DNA of 64,000 nt from Ziziphus jujuba. Lineage: Eukaryota; Streptophyta; Magnoliopsida; Rosales; Rhamnaceae. A program made the translations under genes and the position numbers. Shown in pieces: positions 1 through 10,539 of the stretch (positions within the stretch are counted from its first letter, which is position 1; each line of letters opens with the position of its first letter). The notes beneath the pieces were generated by a model. The model worked only from the letters and a program-made list of their open reading frames with translations, was not told the DNA's origin and made no database searches. Where the stretch lies: assembly GCF_031755915.1 (NCBI RefSeq), contig NC_083386.1, positions 3,193,001 to 3,257,000 on the forward strand, in the 5' to 3' direction.

Positions 1-171
1 CTTGACTTATCAATAGGTTTTCCATCCCCTATTGTGGTGTCTACATTATACCAAGGTTTCTAACCACAGGTTGGTTAGGGGTTGAGGTCCATTCCATTAG
101 AACTTGAACTTAATTAAGATCCGGGCTAATATAATACGGGTTTAGGAGCAGGTCGTCCTAGGTTCGTATCA
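1..171 (+). repeat. Ty3/gypsy LTR, 3' end only (cut by window edge)
   Basis: These bases match the 3' end of the LTRs at 4794-5578 (plus) and 5746-6544, 9610-9952 and 37897-38696 (minus). All stop at the same terminus, GGTTCGWATCA, with different sequence beyond it, so 171 is taken as the LTR end. The rest of this LTR lies outside the window. Confidence 0.75.
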
Positions 172-455
172 GACCAGGCCAATCACAAGAGCTATAATTA
201 AGAGATTTAAGGACAAACTGGGAGCATTTATACAGGGGGTAATCAATATCAACAGAGCTTGTCCATACTTGAAGATACAAAGCCTATTCTAAGCATCCAA
301 GTGGTGGAAGCCGATACGGACCTGGGTAGCAGTTTTGGTGCAAATATGGACAATGGGCAGCATGAAATGGTTCCAACTCTTTATGGATTCAATAAATATG
401 TCTAAGAGGATATGTAATCAAGTCAAGGCAGCTTCAAAGGCATTCAAAAGGGGGT
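172..455 (+). pseudogene. Ty3/gypsy pol 3'-end fragment and polypurine tract
   Basis: This degraded piece matches the last ~90 codons of the gypsy polyprotein found intact at 4411-4743: the stretch starting near [12 protein letters not shown] and ending in YGFN-Y-stop (stop 403-405). Frameshifts break the reading. The purine run AAAAGGGGG just before 456 is the plus-strand primer next to the following LTR. It abuts an LTR end at 171 with no primer-binding site or gag between, so the upstream internal region is deleted. Confidence 0.7.
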
Positions 456-1077
456 TGTACGGACAGCTTCAAATTTGGCCTGTTTTTTACTGTATTTTGT
501 GCTGGCTTTACTATATTTTGCTGAGTTGGCTTTTTCTTCCTCTTCCAAGCATGGGAAACGTGTGGGACTTCATATTCAGCTTATTTGGCATCCTAAAAAG
601 AATATTGAAGCTGATTTGGAGCTCAATTTGGTCAAAGATTGGTCAAAGTCAACTTAGTCAAAAAGCTAGTATTATAGTTTCCTAATTTGATTCTACTTTT
701 TGTTTTAGGAAATTACCATTACTTTTAGTTTTTATTTATTTATTTTCTGGAACAATAATTTTAGGAAAGTTATTATTTTATTATTTTCATTGTAAATTAA
801 TTAATTCCTAATTCAAAATAAAGGAATTAATTAATCCAAATTAGATTAGGAAAGGAGTGAGAATTTCGGCCACCATAGGAAACTATTTTGTGTGGCCGGT
901 TTTCCCTTTGCTTTTAGGGTTTTATTTCATGGATTTGTAGCCTATTTAAAGGCTTATTTTTCAATAAGGAGGAAGCTTGAATTTTATACAGAAAATTATT
1001 TGTGAGATTGAATTCTTTTTGTTCTTTTGAACACCTAAAACACCATTAATGAATGAGTGTTTTAGTTTGACTTATCA
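456..1077 (+). repeat. 5' LTR of gypsy element 1 (U5 shortened)
   Basis: Starts TGTACGGACAGC after a polypurine tract and ends CTTATCA two bases before the primer-binding site. It has a TATA-like CCTATTTAAAGG near 943. Relative to the other LTRs it lacks the last ~165 bp; the missing piece is bounded by ATCA repeats, which suggests a microhomology deletion. Confidence 0.8.
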
Positions 1078-1079
1078 TT

Positions 1080-1091
1080 TGGTATCAGAGC
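1080..1091 (+). other. Primer-binding site, tRNA-iMet
   Basis: TGGTATCAGAGC, the standard plant initiator-methionine tRNA complement, lies directly downstream of the LTR. Confidence 0.85.
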
Positions 1092-2220
1092 TAAATTTTG
1101 TTCAGGTTTGATCTATCTTTATTTACTTTATTTGTTTTTGTGTTATTCTGCAATTTAGCATTAGGTTAAGGTTGCATCCATCCCATACACATTCTGCATC
1201 TTTAAAAAAGAAAAAAAAAATTCATTCCTAGTTCAATTAGGATTTCCTAGTTTTACCGTATTTTTGTTTCCTAGTTTGTTGGTTGTTTTTCATCATTGTT
1301 CTTGTTGATTTTGGTTTTTGTTGATTTTTCTTTGCTGTTTTAGATTTGCATTCATATATTCAAAAAAAAAAAAAAAAAAAGAGTTTGCGACAACATTTAA
1401 AAAAAAAAAAAACAAACTGCACATTTGTGTTTATTTGGAGGTCACGGGTTTGGTGAATTTCTGGAGTTAGAATTGTAAATTTGTTGTTTATTCTTACTGC
1501 TGCAGTTGTGTTTGATATTCAGTGTGTGAAAAAAAAAAAAAAAAAGAAGGCTGAATATTAAAAAAACTATAAATATATCGGTCTGTGAAAATTGGTGTTG
1601 AAGTTTGTTGCTGGAAATTTCTTGTAGCTGCTACTTTGTTGATTATTTATTCCATATTTGGAGTTTCTGGAGAGTTATTTTTGCTGCTGGATATTTGAGT
1701 TTGAGTGCTAAATTATGGGATTAAAATTAGTTAAAGGATTTGATACAAAACTTGAATTACAAAGAACAACAACCAACACTTTTTTATATTTTTGTTCTCT
1801 TTGATTCTTGTTCGTATTTGAACTTTTTTTTCTAGAATTTTATTCTTGAACTCATAATATATTACCATCTGGTCCAGTTCTTCAAAATTCCAAAGTTTTC
1901 TCATTAATTTGCTTTATTTTACCTAGAAAAGCTGAGAACTAGGTTTTCTTGAATTCTTCGATATTGCCTACTTTTAGCTACTGTTTTGTTGATAAGTTTA
2001 ATTAAAGCATACTTGTGATCTAATTGCTGTGTCAAGAGTGTTTTAATTATAACTTTGAGATAATTCATTGAGTGGAAAAAGGCAAGAGTGTGTGAGCTTA
2101 AAAGAGGGTAAAAGCCGAAACTAATGTGCAAACACGCGTGTCGAGACCTTGTTTGAGTGAAACACATGAGGGAGTGAATATTGTGAGGATTTGTTTTATT
2201 TTTTGCAGTATTTTACTAAC
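1092..2220 (+). other. Untranslated leader of gypsy element 1
   Basis: There is no coding sequence here. The leader is T-rich with several long A runs (around 1205, 1362, 1398 and 1530). It leads to the gag ATG at 2221. Confidence 0.6.
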
Positions 2221-4095
2221 ATGGCAGATTCTAGAATAAGAAGAGGAGATCCACCCTTGAGGATCAATGAGGAAGAGTCCATAGCATTCCATGGTGATGC
2301 CCGAGCTACCGGGAGTGGAGACTGAGTGGACATGAGAGCTGTTTTGGAGTCAATATAGCGGGTTAGTGCTCAAGTTGAGCATATGAATCAAAGAATGGGA
2401 AGGCTAGAAGCTTCACAAGGAATGCCAAACACAAGAAATAGGCAAGAATTCCATGGAGGACGAGGAGGTCGTGAGAGATTGAGCGAGGAATTTGATGAGA
2501 AGCCATTCATTGGAGACTTTGAGGAAGGTATGGATGAAAATTTTTCTGTCTAAGATAGAGCTGGCTGTGGAAGATATAGGAGGGAAGATACAGATGGTGA
2601 TTTGGGAAATATCAAGGTTAACATCCCACCTTTTATGGGTAAAAGTGATCTCGAAGCTTATTTGGAGTGGGAAGAAAAAATGGAGATGATTTTTTATTGC
2701 CACAACTATTCGGAAGGTAAGAAGGTGAAGTTGGCAGCAATGGAGTTTGGCCATTATGCACTCCAATGGTGGACAAATGAGCAAAGCACTCGAAGGAGAG
2801 TTGGTGATGACTTGATTACAACATGGCGACAAATGAAAGGAGCCATGAGAAAGTGGTTTGTGCCATCCCATTACCATAGGTTGCTGCATCAAAGGCTTCA
2901 ATCTTTTTCTCAAGGAAGTAGGTCTGCGGAGGATTATTACAAAGAGATGGAGATGTTAATGATGAGGCTGAATATGAATGAGGATAGGGAGGCAACAATG
3001 GCAAGATTTCTTGGAGGGTTAAACCGTGACATTGCCAACTAGCTTGAACTACAACAATACTTGGAATTGCAGGAGATGTTGCATGTAGCAATTAAGCTTG
3101 AGAACCAATTCAAGAGGAGGGGTGTTAGTTTACGGTTTGGAGGAGTTTCTAGCAGTGGAAGGACAAGTTCAAGTGGCTGGAAAAACAATTCCACTTATGA
3201 AAACAAGCCGAACCCGAAACTGGGTGAAGAAACTACCAATCGGCCAAGAAGAGAAATTAAAGCCGAATCTGCCCAAGCCATTAAAGGTGAGGTAAAATCT
3301 GAACCTAAACCTCAAAAGTCAAGAGAAATTATTTGTTTCAAGTGCCAAGGAAGAGGACATATAGCCAGCCAATGCCCGAATAGAAGGATAACAGTAATTA
3401 AGGGTAATGGAGAGGTGGAATCCGAAAGTGAGGATAGTGAGGCTGAAATTGAACAAGAAGATGAAGGACTTGATGATGAGGCCGAACCATTAAACACATC
3501 AAATGTTGAGCTAAATTTGGTCTCAAGGAGGGTACTTGCTGTTTACAAGGATGAAGAACAAATTCAATGAGGGAACATCTTCCACACTCGTTGTGAAATA
3601 CAAGGTAAAATTTGTAGCATGATTGTAGATAGTGGGAGTTGTACTAATGTAATAAGTAACCTTATAGTTGATAAATTGGGCTTAAAAACAATAAAACATC
3701 CTGAACCATATAGATTACAATGGCTTAATGATAGTGGTGAGATGAAAGTAAACAAACAAGCCAAAGTAAAATTTAATATAGGTAGATATGAGGATGTAGT
3801 TTTATGTAATATTGTACCCATGATTGCTGGACATATACCATTAGGTAGGCCATGGAAATTTGATAAAGAAAGTGGCAAACCTGAGAGCTTGGAGAAGGAA
3901 GGGAAATCCGAAGGTTTGCGCCAATCCAAGGGGGAAAAAGAAAAAGAAATAAAAGAAAGGTCAAGTAGCAACTTTTATTTGAGTTTAGGGGATATTAATA
4001 AGGTTATTGAGAGTAAGAAAGCATTGCTGGTCATGAATTTTAAAGATACTTATTTAAAGATGTTTTTGTTGCATAGAACTTTATCTTCATTGTAA
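2221..4095 (+). pseudogene. gypsy gag-protease, broken
   Basis: The ATG at 2221 opens a gag frame (MADSRIRRGDPPLR) that hits TGA within 40 codons. A retrotransposon-gag domain is readable at 2602-3042 (PPFMGKSDLEAYLEWE, LQWW, ending FLGGL) and a CCHC zinc knuckle CFKCQGRGHIASQC near 3334-3376. The aspartic protease core is IVDSGSCTNVIS from 3622, with the flap side later. Stops at 3040 (TAG) and 3568 (TGA) interrupt one continuous frame, consistent with C-to-T changes. Protease is followed by a linker rich in K and E, then by a deletion. Gag would package the element RNA and protease would process the polyprotein; neither is functional here. Confidence 0.8.
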
Positions 4096-4743
4096 AAGCT
4101 TTACTTAGTGGAAATTTGAAAAGTTGGGAAAGATTATTTGCTAATATTAAAAAGTTTGATGAACTTGTATTTCTAGTATCTGTTGTGATAGTATTTCACT
4201 CGGGAGATTGGTTTTGGTTTCAACCAAGGAAGGAGAGGATTCCCAAACAAAGAAAGTCCAAGCTTATGCCGCGAGGAGATCGATATTTTCAAGTTTTGGG
4301 AAAGGATCAATGAGAATACCTACAAACTTGATTTACCGGGTGGGTATAGTGTTAGTGCTACATTTAATGTTGCTGATTTATCTCCTTTTTCTGCAGGTGA
4401 TGACTTCAATTTGAGGACAAATCCTTTTCAAGAGGAGGGGAATGATGCGAATCCGCCGGAACCCCGACAACCGACAACTCGCTGGGGTGCCGATCCGTTA
4501 CAGATGAAGGTGGGACCAATCACTAGAGCACAAGCCAAGAAGTTCAAGGATAACCTTGCTATGCTTATTCAAAGGATAAATCATAATCAAGAAGGAATGA
4601 TCATGACCAAAGAACCAAGACCTGTTTTGCTGATACAAGCGTTGGAGACTGGTACGGACCTGGGTGACGGTTTTGGTACATTTTTGGAGTCCGAGAAGCA
4701 TGAAATGGTCCCAATGCTTTATGGGTTCAATACATATGCCTAA
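4096..4743 (+). pseudogene. gypsy pol remnant: scrap of RT and integrase C-terminus
   Basis: After the protease linker only a few codons of reverse transcriptase survive (ERLFANIKK near 4122). The sequence then jumps to the integrase C-terminal region ([21 protein letters not shown]) and reads to the polyprotein end [12 protein letters not shown]...YGFNTYA-stop at 4743. Compared with the minus-strand copies, the catalytic parts of RT, RNase H and the integrase DDE core are all missing. Confidence 0.8.
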
Positions 4744-4793
4744 GAGGTCATGGAATCAAGTTAAAGCAGCCTCAAATGCAATCAAAAAGGGCT

Positions 4794-5578
4794 TGTACGG
4801 ACAGCATCAACAATTTGGCCGAATTTGCTGTATTGCTTGCTGGCTTTACTGTATTTTACTGTATTAGCCTTTTCTTATTTTTCCAAGCATGGGAAACGTG
4901 TGGGACTTCATATTCAGCTTATTTCTCATCCTACAAAGCATCTAGAAGCTGATTTGGAGCTCAAAGAGGTTAAAGATTGATCAAAGTCAACTTGATCAAA
5001 AGGCTAGCATTTTTAGTTTCCTAATTTGTTTTTACTTTTTGTTTTAGGAAACTACCATTACTTTTTGGCTTTTATTTATTTATTTTCTGGACAAATAACT
5101 TTAGGAAGGTTTTTATTTTATTCTTTCCATTCTAAATTAATTAATTTCTAATTTAATATAAAAAAAGTAATTAATCAAACTTAGATTAGGAAAGGAAATA
5201 TAGTTTCGGCCAACTAGGTTTCTTTATGTTTGGTGGCCTATTTTCTTTATGCTCTAGGGTTTTTAAGTTGTCTTTTCAAAGCCTATTTAAAGGCTTAGTT
5301 ATCAATAAGAATTAGCTTTGATTTAATAAAGAAAATATTTGTGAGATTAATTATCTCTTTGTTCTTTGAGAACACCTAAAACACCATTAGAGAATTGGTT
5401 GTTCTAGCTTGACTTATCAATAGGTTTTCCATCCCCTGTTGTGGCCTCTACATTATACCAAGGTTTCTAACCATAGATTGGTTAGGGGTTGAGGTCCATT
5501 CCATTAGAACTTGAACTTAATTAAGATCCGGGCTAATATAATACGGGTTTAGGAGCAGGTCGTCCTAGGTTCGAATCA
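4794..5578 (+). repeat. 3' LTR of gypsy element 1
   Basis: 785 bp, TGTACGGAC...GGTTCGAATCA, preceded by the purine tract AAAAAGGGCT. The two ends are imperfect inverted repeats (TGTACGGAC against TGATACGAAC). Promoter-like CCTATTTAAAGG lies near 5281. The end sequence GGTTCGAATC resembles a pol III B box, possibly by chance. Confidence 0.8.
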
Positions 5579-5745
5579 CTTATAAGGCATGCTTCGCTCC
5601 CCTTTCCTGGGAGGCCAGCGTCTTTGCTGGCACATCGATCCAGGTACTGGCTCTGATACCAACTGTAACAGCCCTGCCCACCCACATGTGATATTGTCCG
5701 CTTTGGGCCCCGGCCGCACCGTTTTAAAAGGCCTCACAAGGGAAA
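5579..5745 (-). mobile_element. TRIM fragment between two gypsy LTR ends
   Basis: Contains the end of one TRIM LTR, the short internal region with TGGCTCTGATACCA (iMet primer-binding site on minus) near 5649, and the start of the second LTR (TGTAACAGCCC...GGCCTCACAAGGGAAA). It matches the complete TRIM at 43729-44081 but lacks a few bases from the middle of the LTR. The flanks are the 3' ends of two gypsy LTRs in opposite orientation. Confidence 0.7.
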
Positions 5746-6544
5746 TGATACGAACCTAGGACGACCTGCTCCTAAACCCCGTATTATATTAGCCCGGATC
5801 TTTAATTAAGTTCAAGTTCTAATGGAATGGACCTCAACCGTTAACCAACCTGTGGTTAGAAATATTGGTATAATGTAGACGCCACAATAGGGGATGGAAA
5901 ACCTATTGATAAGTCAAGCTAAAACAACCAATTCTCTACTGGTGTTTTAGGTGTTCTCAAAGAACAAAGAGATAATTAATCTCATAAGTATTTTCTTAAT
6001 CAAATCAAAGTTGTTTTATTATTGAAAAATAAGCCTTTAAATAGGCTTGAAAGAAACAAAATAAACCCTAAAAAATAATTCAAAACTGGACTCCTATAGG
6101 AATGAGGAAACTTGACCAAATTCTAATATGTCCTAAACTAAGTTTCCTAAACTAAATTTGATTAATTAATTCCTTTATTCTGAATTAGGAATTAATTAAT
6201 TTACAATGAAAATAATAAAATAATAACTTTCCTAAAATTATTTGTCTAGAAAATAAATAAATAAAAACTAAAAAGTAATGGTAGTTTCCTAAAACAAAAA
6301 GTAGAATAAAATTAGGAAACTATAATACTAGCTTTTTTTTTACTAATTTGACTTTGACCAATCTTTGACCTGTTTGAGCTCCAAACCAGCTTCTAGATGC
6401 TTTGTAGGATGCCAAATAAGCTGAATATGAAGTCCCACACGTTGCCCATGCTTGGAAAAATAAGAAAAGGCTAATACAGTAAAATACAGTAAAGCCAGCA
6501 AGAAATACAGCAAATTCGGCCAAATTGTTGATGCTGTCCGTACA
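5746..6544 (-). repeat. 3' LTR of gypsy element 2
   Basis: 799 bp, TGATACGAACC...GTCCGTACA on plus. It is the complete reference copy of this LTR family and is preceded (on minus) by the purine tract AAAAAGGGCT. Confidence 0.8.
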
Positions 6545-6594
6545 AGCCCTTTTTGATTGCATTTGAGGCTGCTTTAACTTGATTCCATGACCTC

Positions 6595-9500
6595 TTAGGG
6601 ATATGTATTGAACCCATAAATCATTGGAACCATTTCATGCTTCCCAGACTCCAAAAATGTACCAAAACCGTCACCTGGGTCCGTATTGGCTTCTATTGCT
6701 TGTATGAGTAAAACAGGCCTTGGTTCTTTAGATATGGCCAACCCCTCTTGACTATGACTTATTCCTTGTATGAAGACAGCAAGATTGTCCTTGAACTTCT
6801 TGGCTTGGGCCCTAGTGATCGGTCCCACCTTCATTTGTATTGGGTCAGCACCCCAGCGGGTTGTTGGTCGAACAGTCTCGGGTGGATTCACATCATTCCC
6901 CTCCTCTTGAAAAGGATTTGTCCTCAAATCGAAGTCATCACCTGCAGCAAAAGGAGATAAATCAGCAACATTAAAGGTGGCACTAACACTATACTCACCC
7001 GGTAGATTAGGTTTGTAGGGATTGTCATTTATCCTCTCCAAAACTTGAAAAGGTCCATCACCCCTCGGCATGAGTTTTGATTTCCTTTGTTCGGCAAATC
7101 TTTCTTTCCTTAAATGCAGCCACACCCAATCTCCAGGTTCAAACACCATTGATTTTCGGCCTTGATTAGCCACCTTTGCATATTGCTCGGTCCTCCTCTC
7201 AATGTTTGCTCGTGTCTTCTCATGAATCTGCTTTACAAAATCAAATTTTTGTTTTCCATCTAGATTAGCACACTCACTTAAATGCAAAGGTGTTAAATCT
7301 AATGGAGTCAAAGGATTAAAACCATAAACAATTTCAAATGGAGTAAATTTAGTTGCTGAATGTAAAGACCTATTATATGCAAATTCAACATGTGGCAAAC
7401 ATTCTTCCCAAGTCCTTAAATTTCTACTAATTAATGCTCTCAACAATGCAGACAATGTTCTATTTACTACTTCAGTTTGTCCATCAGTTTGTGGACGACA
7501 AGTAGTTGAAAATAAAAGCTTAGTACCTAATTTAGCCCACAATGTTTTCCAAAAATAGCTTAAGAACTTAGCATCCCTATCCGATACAATAGTTCTTGGC
7601 ATTCCATGCAATCTCACAATTTCCTTGAAAAATAAATTAGCAATATTGGATGCATCATCAGTTTTGTTACATGCAATAAAATGTGCCATCTTATAAAACC
7701 TATCTACTACAACAAATATTGAATCCTTACCTGTCCTTGACCTAGGCAACCCAAGAATAAAATCCATAGACAAATCTACCCAAGGATAGGTAGGGATCGG
7801 CAAAGGCATATACAATCCATGCAGTTTCAATGTTGATTTTGTTTTTCGGCACTTCAAACATCTTTCACAAATTCTCTCAACATCTCTCCTCATGTTAGGC
7901 TAATAAAAATGTTCTTGCAGCAAGGATAAAGTTTTTAAAACACCAAAATGGCCCATTAAACCACCCCCATGTCCTTCTCGAACCAATAATTCCCTAATAC
8001 TACAATTAGGCACACAAAGTTTGTTTTCCTTAAACAAATATCCCTCAAATATGTAAAATTTATTAAATCCATGTTTCAAACAGGTTTTAAAAATTTCTCC
8101 AAAGTCACTATCATGCTCATAAAGTTCTTTCAATTGTTCAAATCCAAGCAATCTAGCATCTAAGGTAGAAAAGAGCAAATACCTTCGGGATAATGCATCG
8201 GCAACCACATTTTCCTTACCTTTTTTGTAGCGGATCACATATGGAAATGTTTCAATAAATTCAATCCACTTAGCATGCCTTCGGTTGAGCTTTCCTTGAC
8301 CCTTGATATGCTTCAAAGGCTCATGATCCGTATGAATCACAAACTCCTTTGGCATGAGATAATGCTGCCACGTCTCCAAAGCCCTTACCAAAGCATACAT
8401 CTCCTTGTCATAAGTCGGGTAGTTTAGGGCAGCTCCATTCAGTTTTTCACTAAAGTAGGCTATGGGCCTTCCTTCTAACATTAAAATAGCTCCAATACCT
8501 ACACCAGAAGCATCACACTCAATTTCAAAAGTCTTAGAAAAATTTGGCAAAACTAACAAAGGTGCATTACACAATTTTTCTTTCAATAAATTAAAAGATT
8601 TTTCTTGTACTTCCCCCCATTTGAAACCAACATTCTTCTGGACAACTTCATTCAAGGGTGCTACTATGGTACTAAAATCCTTGACAAATCTTCGGTAAAA
8701 GCTTGCCAAGCCATGAAAGCTCCTCACTTGGGTGATAGAAGTAGGAACCGGCCACTCTTGAATTGCTTTCACCTTAGCTTGGTCAACTTTAATTCCTGCA
8801 GCACTTACTACAAAACCTAGAAACACAAGCTCTTCCTTGCAAAATTCACATTTTTTAATGTTAGCAAACAATCTTTCCTTTCTAAGAACTTGCAAAACTT
8901 GCCTAAGTTGATCCACAAGGTCATCCAAATTTTGGCTATATATTAGAATGTCACCAAAATAAACAACCACCAATTTACCAATAAATGGACGCATTACATG
9001 ATTCATAAGCCTCATGAAAGTACTAGGTGCATTGGATAATCCAAAAGGCATAACTAACCATTCATACAGCCCATATTTAGTTTTGAATGCGGTTTTCCAT
9101 TCATCATCTTCTTTCATCCTAATTTGGTGATAACCACTCCTAAGATCAATTTTTGTAAACATGCAAGCACCATGCAACTCATCAAGCATATCATCTAATC
9201 TATGAATGGGATGTCTATATTTGATGGTAATGTTGTTTATAGCCCTACAATCAACACACATTCTCCAAGAACCATCCCTTTTAGGTACCAACAAAAGAGG
9301 AACAGCACATGGACTTAAACTCTCACGAATGTATCATTTATCAAGCAAATCACTTACCTGTTTTTGCAGCTCCTTTGTTTCTTCGGGATTGCTCCTATAA
9401 GCTGGTCTATTTGGTATGGCAGCCCCTGGAACAAAGTCAATTTGATGTTCTATCCCTCGAATAGGTGGTAGTCCGCTTGGAATCTCATTTGGGAAGACAT

Positions 9501-9609
9501 CTCCAAATTCCTTCAAAAGAGAAATCATTGAACTTGGCAATTCAAGTTCTTCAAAGTTAGTTTGATCATTAAAATAATTTTCTTTGTAAAGCATGACCAG
9601 CAAAGGTTT
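6595..9609 (-). pseudogene. gypsy pol (RT-RNase H-integrase), two nonsense codons and a mutated RT centre
   Basis: One reading frame runs from 9603 to 6595 with stops at 9334-9336 and 7897-7899. In order: protease-RT linker; reverse transcriptase ([27 protein letters not shown]); RNase H ([36 protein letters not shown]); integrase zinc finger (HGGGLMGH...CERCLKC); DDE core ([34 protein letters not shown]); and a C-terminal tail ending YGFNTYP. The RT metal-binding box reads YFGDIL where copy 3 has YFDDIL, so a catalytic aspartate is lost (8953-8955). It would act in cytoplasmic reverse transcription and nuclear integration, but this copy is dead. Confidence 0.9.
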
Positions 9610-9952
9610 TGATACGAACCTAGGACGACCTGCTCCTAAACCCGTATTGTATTAGCCCGAATCTTTAATTAAGTTCAAGTTCTAATGGAATGGACCTCAA
9701 CCCCTAACCATCCTGTAGTTAGAAACCTTGGTATAATGTAGACGCCACAATAGGGGATGGAAAACCTATTGATAAGTCAAGCTAAAACAACCAATTCTCT
9801 AATGGTGTTTTAGGTGTTCTCAAAGAACAAAGAGACAATTAATCTCACAAGTATTTTCTTAATCAAATCAAAGTTGTATTATTATTGAAAAATAAGCCTT
9901 TAAATAGGCTTGAAAGAAACAAAATAAACCCTAAAAAATAATTCAAAACCGG
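9610..9952 (-). repeat. Partial gypsy LTR (3' 343 bp), left half of an interrupted LTR
   Basis: Starts at the family's LTR terminus (TGATACGAACCTAGG) and matches 5746-6089, then stops at AAAACCGG where TRIM sequence begins. The complementary 5' part of an LTR lies at 23674-24034. Confidence 0.75.
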
Positions 9953-10389
9953 GTTTGGCTCTGATACCATTTCTAGCCCAGGCTCAACCCGCATCAAGAT
10001 ATTGTCCTCTTTGGCCCAGTCCGTCGGGCCTCAAGGTTTTATACTCAAAACGCGTCTTGAAGGGAAAGGGAGCCCCACGCTTATAAGGCGTGCTTAACTC
10101 TCCTTTCCAATCGATGTGGGATATTGGGATATTACGCACCCATCCTTCCCCCTCCTGGGGCCCAGAGTCCGACCTGGCACACCGATCCGGGTTTGGCTCT
10201 GATACCATTTCTAGCCCAGGCTCAACCCGCATCAAGATATTGTCCTCTTTGGCCCAGTCCGTCGGGCCTCAAGGTTTTATACTCAAAACGCGTCTTGAAG
10301 GGAAAGGGAGCCCCACGCTTATAAGGCGTGCTTAACTCTCCTTTCCAATCGATGTGGGATATTGGGATATTACGCACCCATCCTTCCCC
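9953..10389 (-). mobile_element. TRIM doublet (two direct ~200-bp repeats)
   Basis: A ~201-bp segment starting GGGTTTGGCTCTGATACC occurs at 9951 and again at 10189 (offset 238 bp), with near-perfect identity by eye. Each repeat contains an iMet primer-binding-site complement, an LTR-like body starting near TCTAGCCCAGGC, and the start of the internal region (CCCATCCTTCCCC). The unit order is partial internal, LTR, internal, LTR, partial internal, as expected of a tandem TRIM. It is a different TRIM subfamily from 43729-44081 and 47786-48177. Confidence 0.65.
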
Positions 10390-10513
10390 AGGGGAGAAGA
10401 AGTAGAGTATACAACAAGAAGAACAAGAAGGACAAAGATAAGAACAGAGTAGAATAAGATTAAGCGGAAGGAAATGAAAATGACAAAAGATAAAGGCGGC
10501 AAAGCCAGCCAAG
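10390..10513 (-). promoter_or_regulatory. Pararetrovirus copy B: detached end of the intergenic region up to the primer-binding site
   Basis: Reverse complement of 15560-15676, i.e. the intergenic stretch just upstream of the primer-binding site. It ends (on minus) at CTTCTTCTCCCCT, exactly before the GTTGGTATCAG of the viral primer-binding site. It supplies the piece missing from copy B at 16448, so copy B was split here by copy A. Confidence 0.75.
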
Positions 10514-10539
10514 AACAATGAAATATAAAATATAAATAA

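Larger units (their letters stand above)
456..5578 (+). mobile_element. Ty3/gypsy LTR retrotransposon, element 1 (defective)
   Basis: The order is 5' LTR (456-1077), tRNA-iMet primer-binding site, long untranslated leader, broken gag-protease frame, a large deletion through reverse transcriptase, RNase H and most of integrase, polyprotein tail, polypurine tract and 3' LTR (4794-5578). The two LTRs differ by a ~165-bp segment missing from the 5' copy. Several in-frame stops show it cannot make its own proteins. The same family occurs at 5746-9952, 23674-27579 and 37897-38732. The clade is uncertain; the pol resembles chromovirus-type plant gypsy. Confidence 0.85.
5746..9952 (-). mobile_element. 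Ty3/gypsy element 2 (minus strand, gag deleted)
   Basis: The 3' LTR is 5746-6544, the pol frame 6595-9609, and a partial 5' LTR 9610-9952. The 5' LTR terminus abuts pol directly, so primer-binding site, leader, gag and protease are gone. The 5' LTR is cut at 9952 by the TRIM and pararetrovirus block; its other part is probably 23674-24034. Confidence 0.8.
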
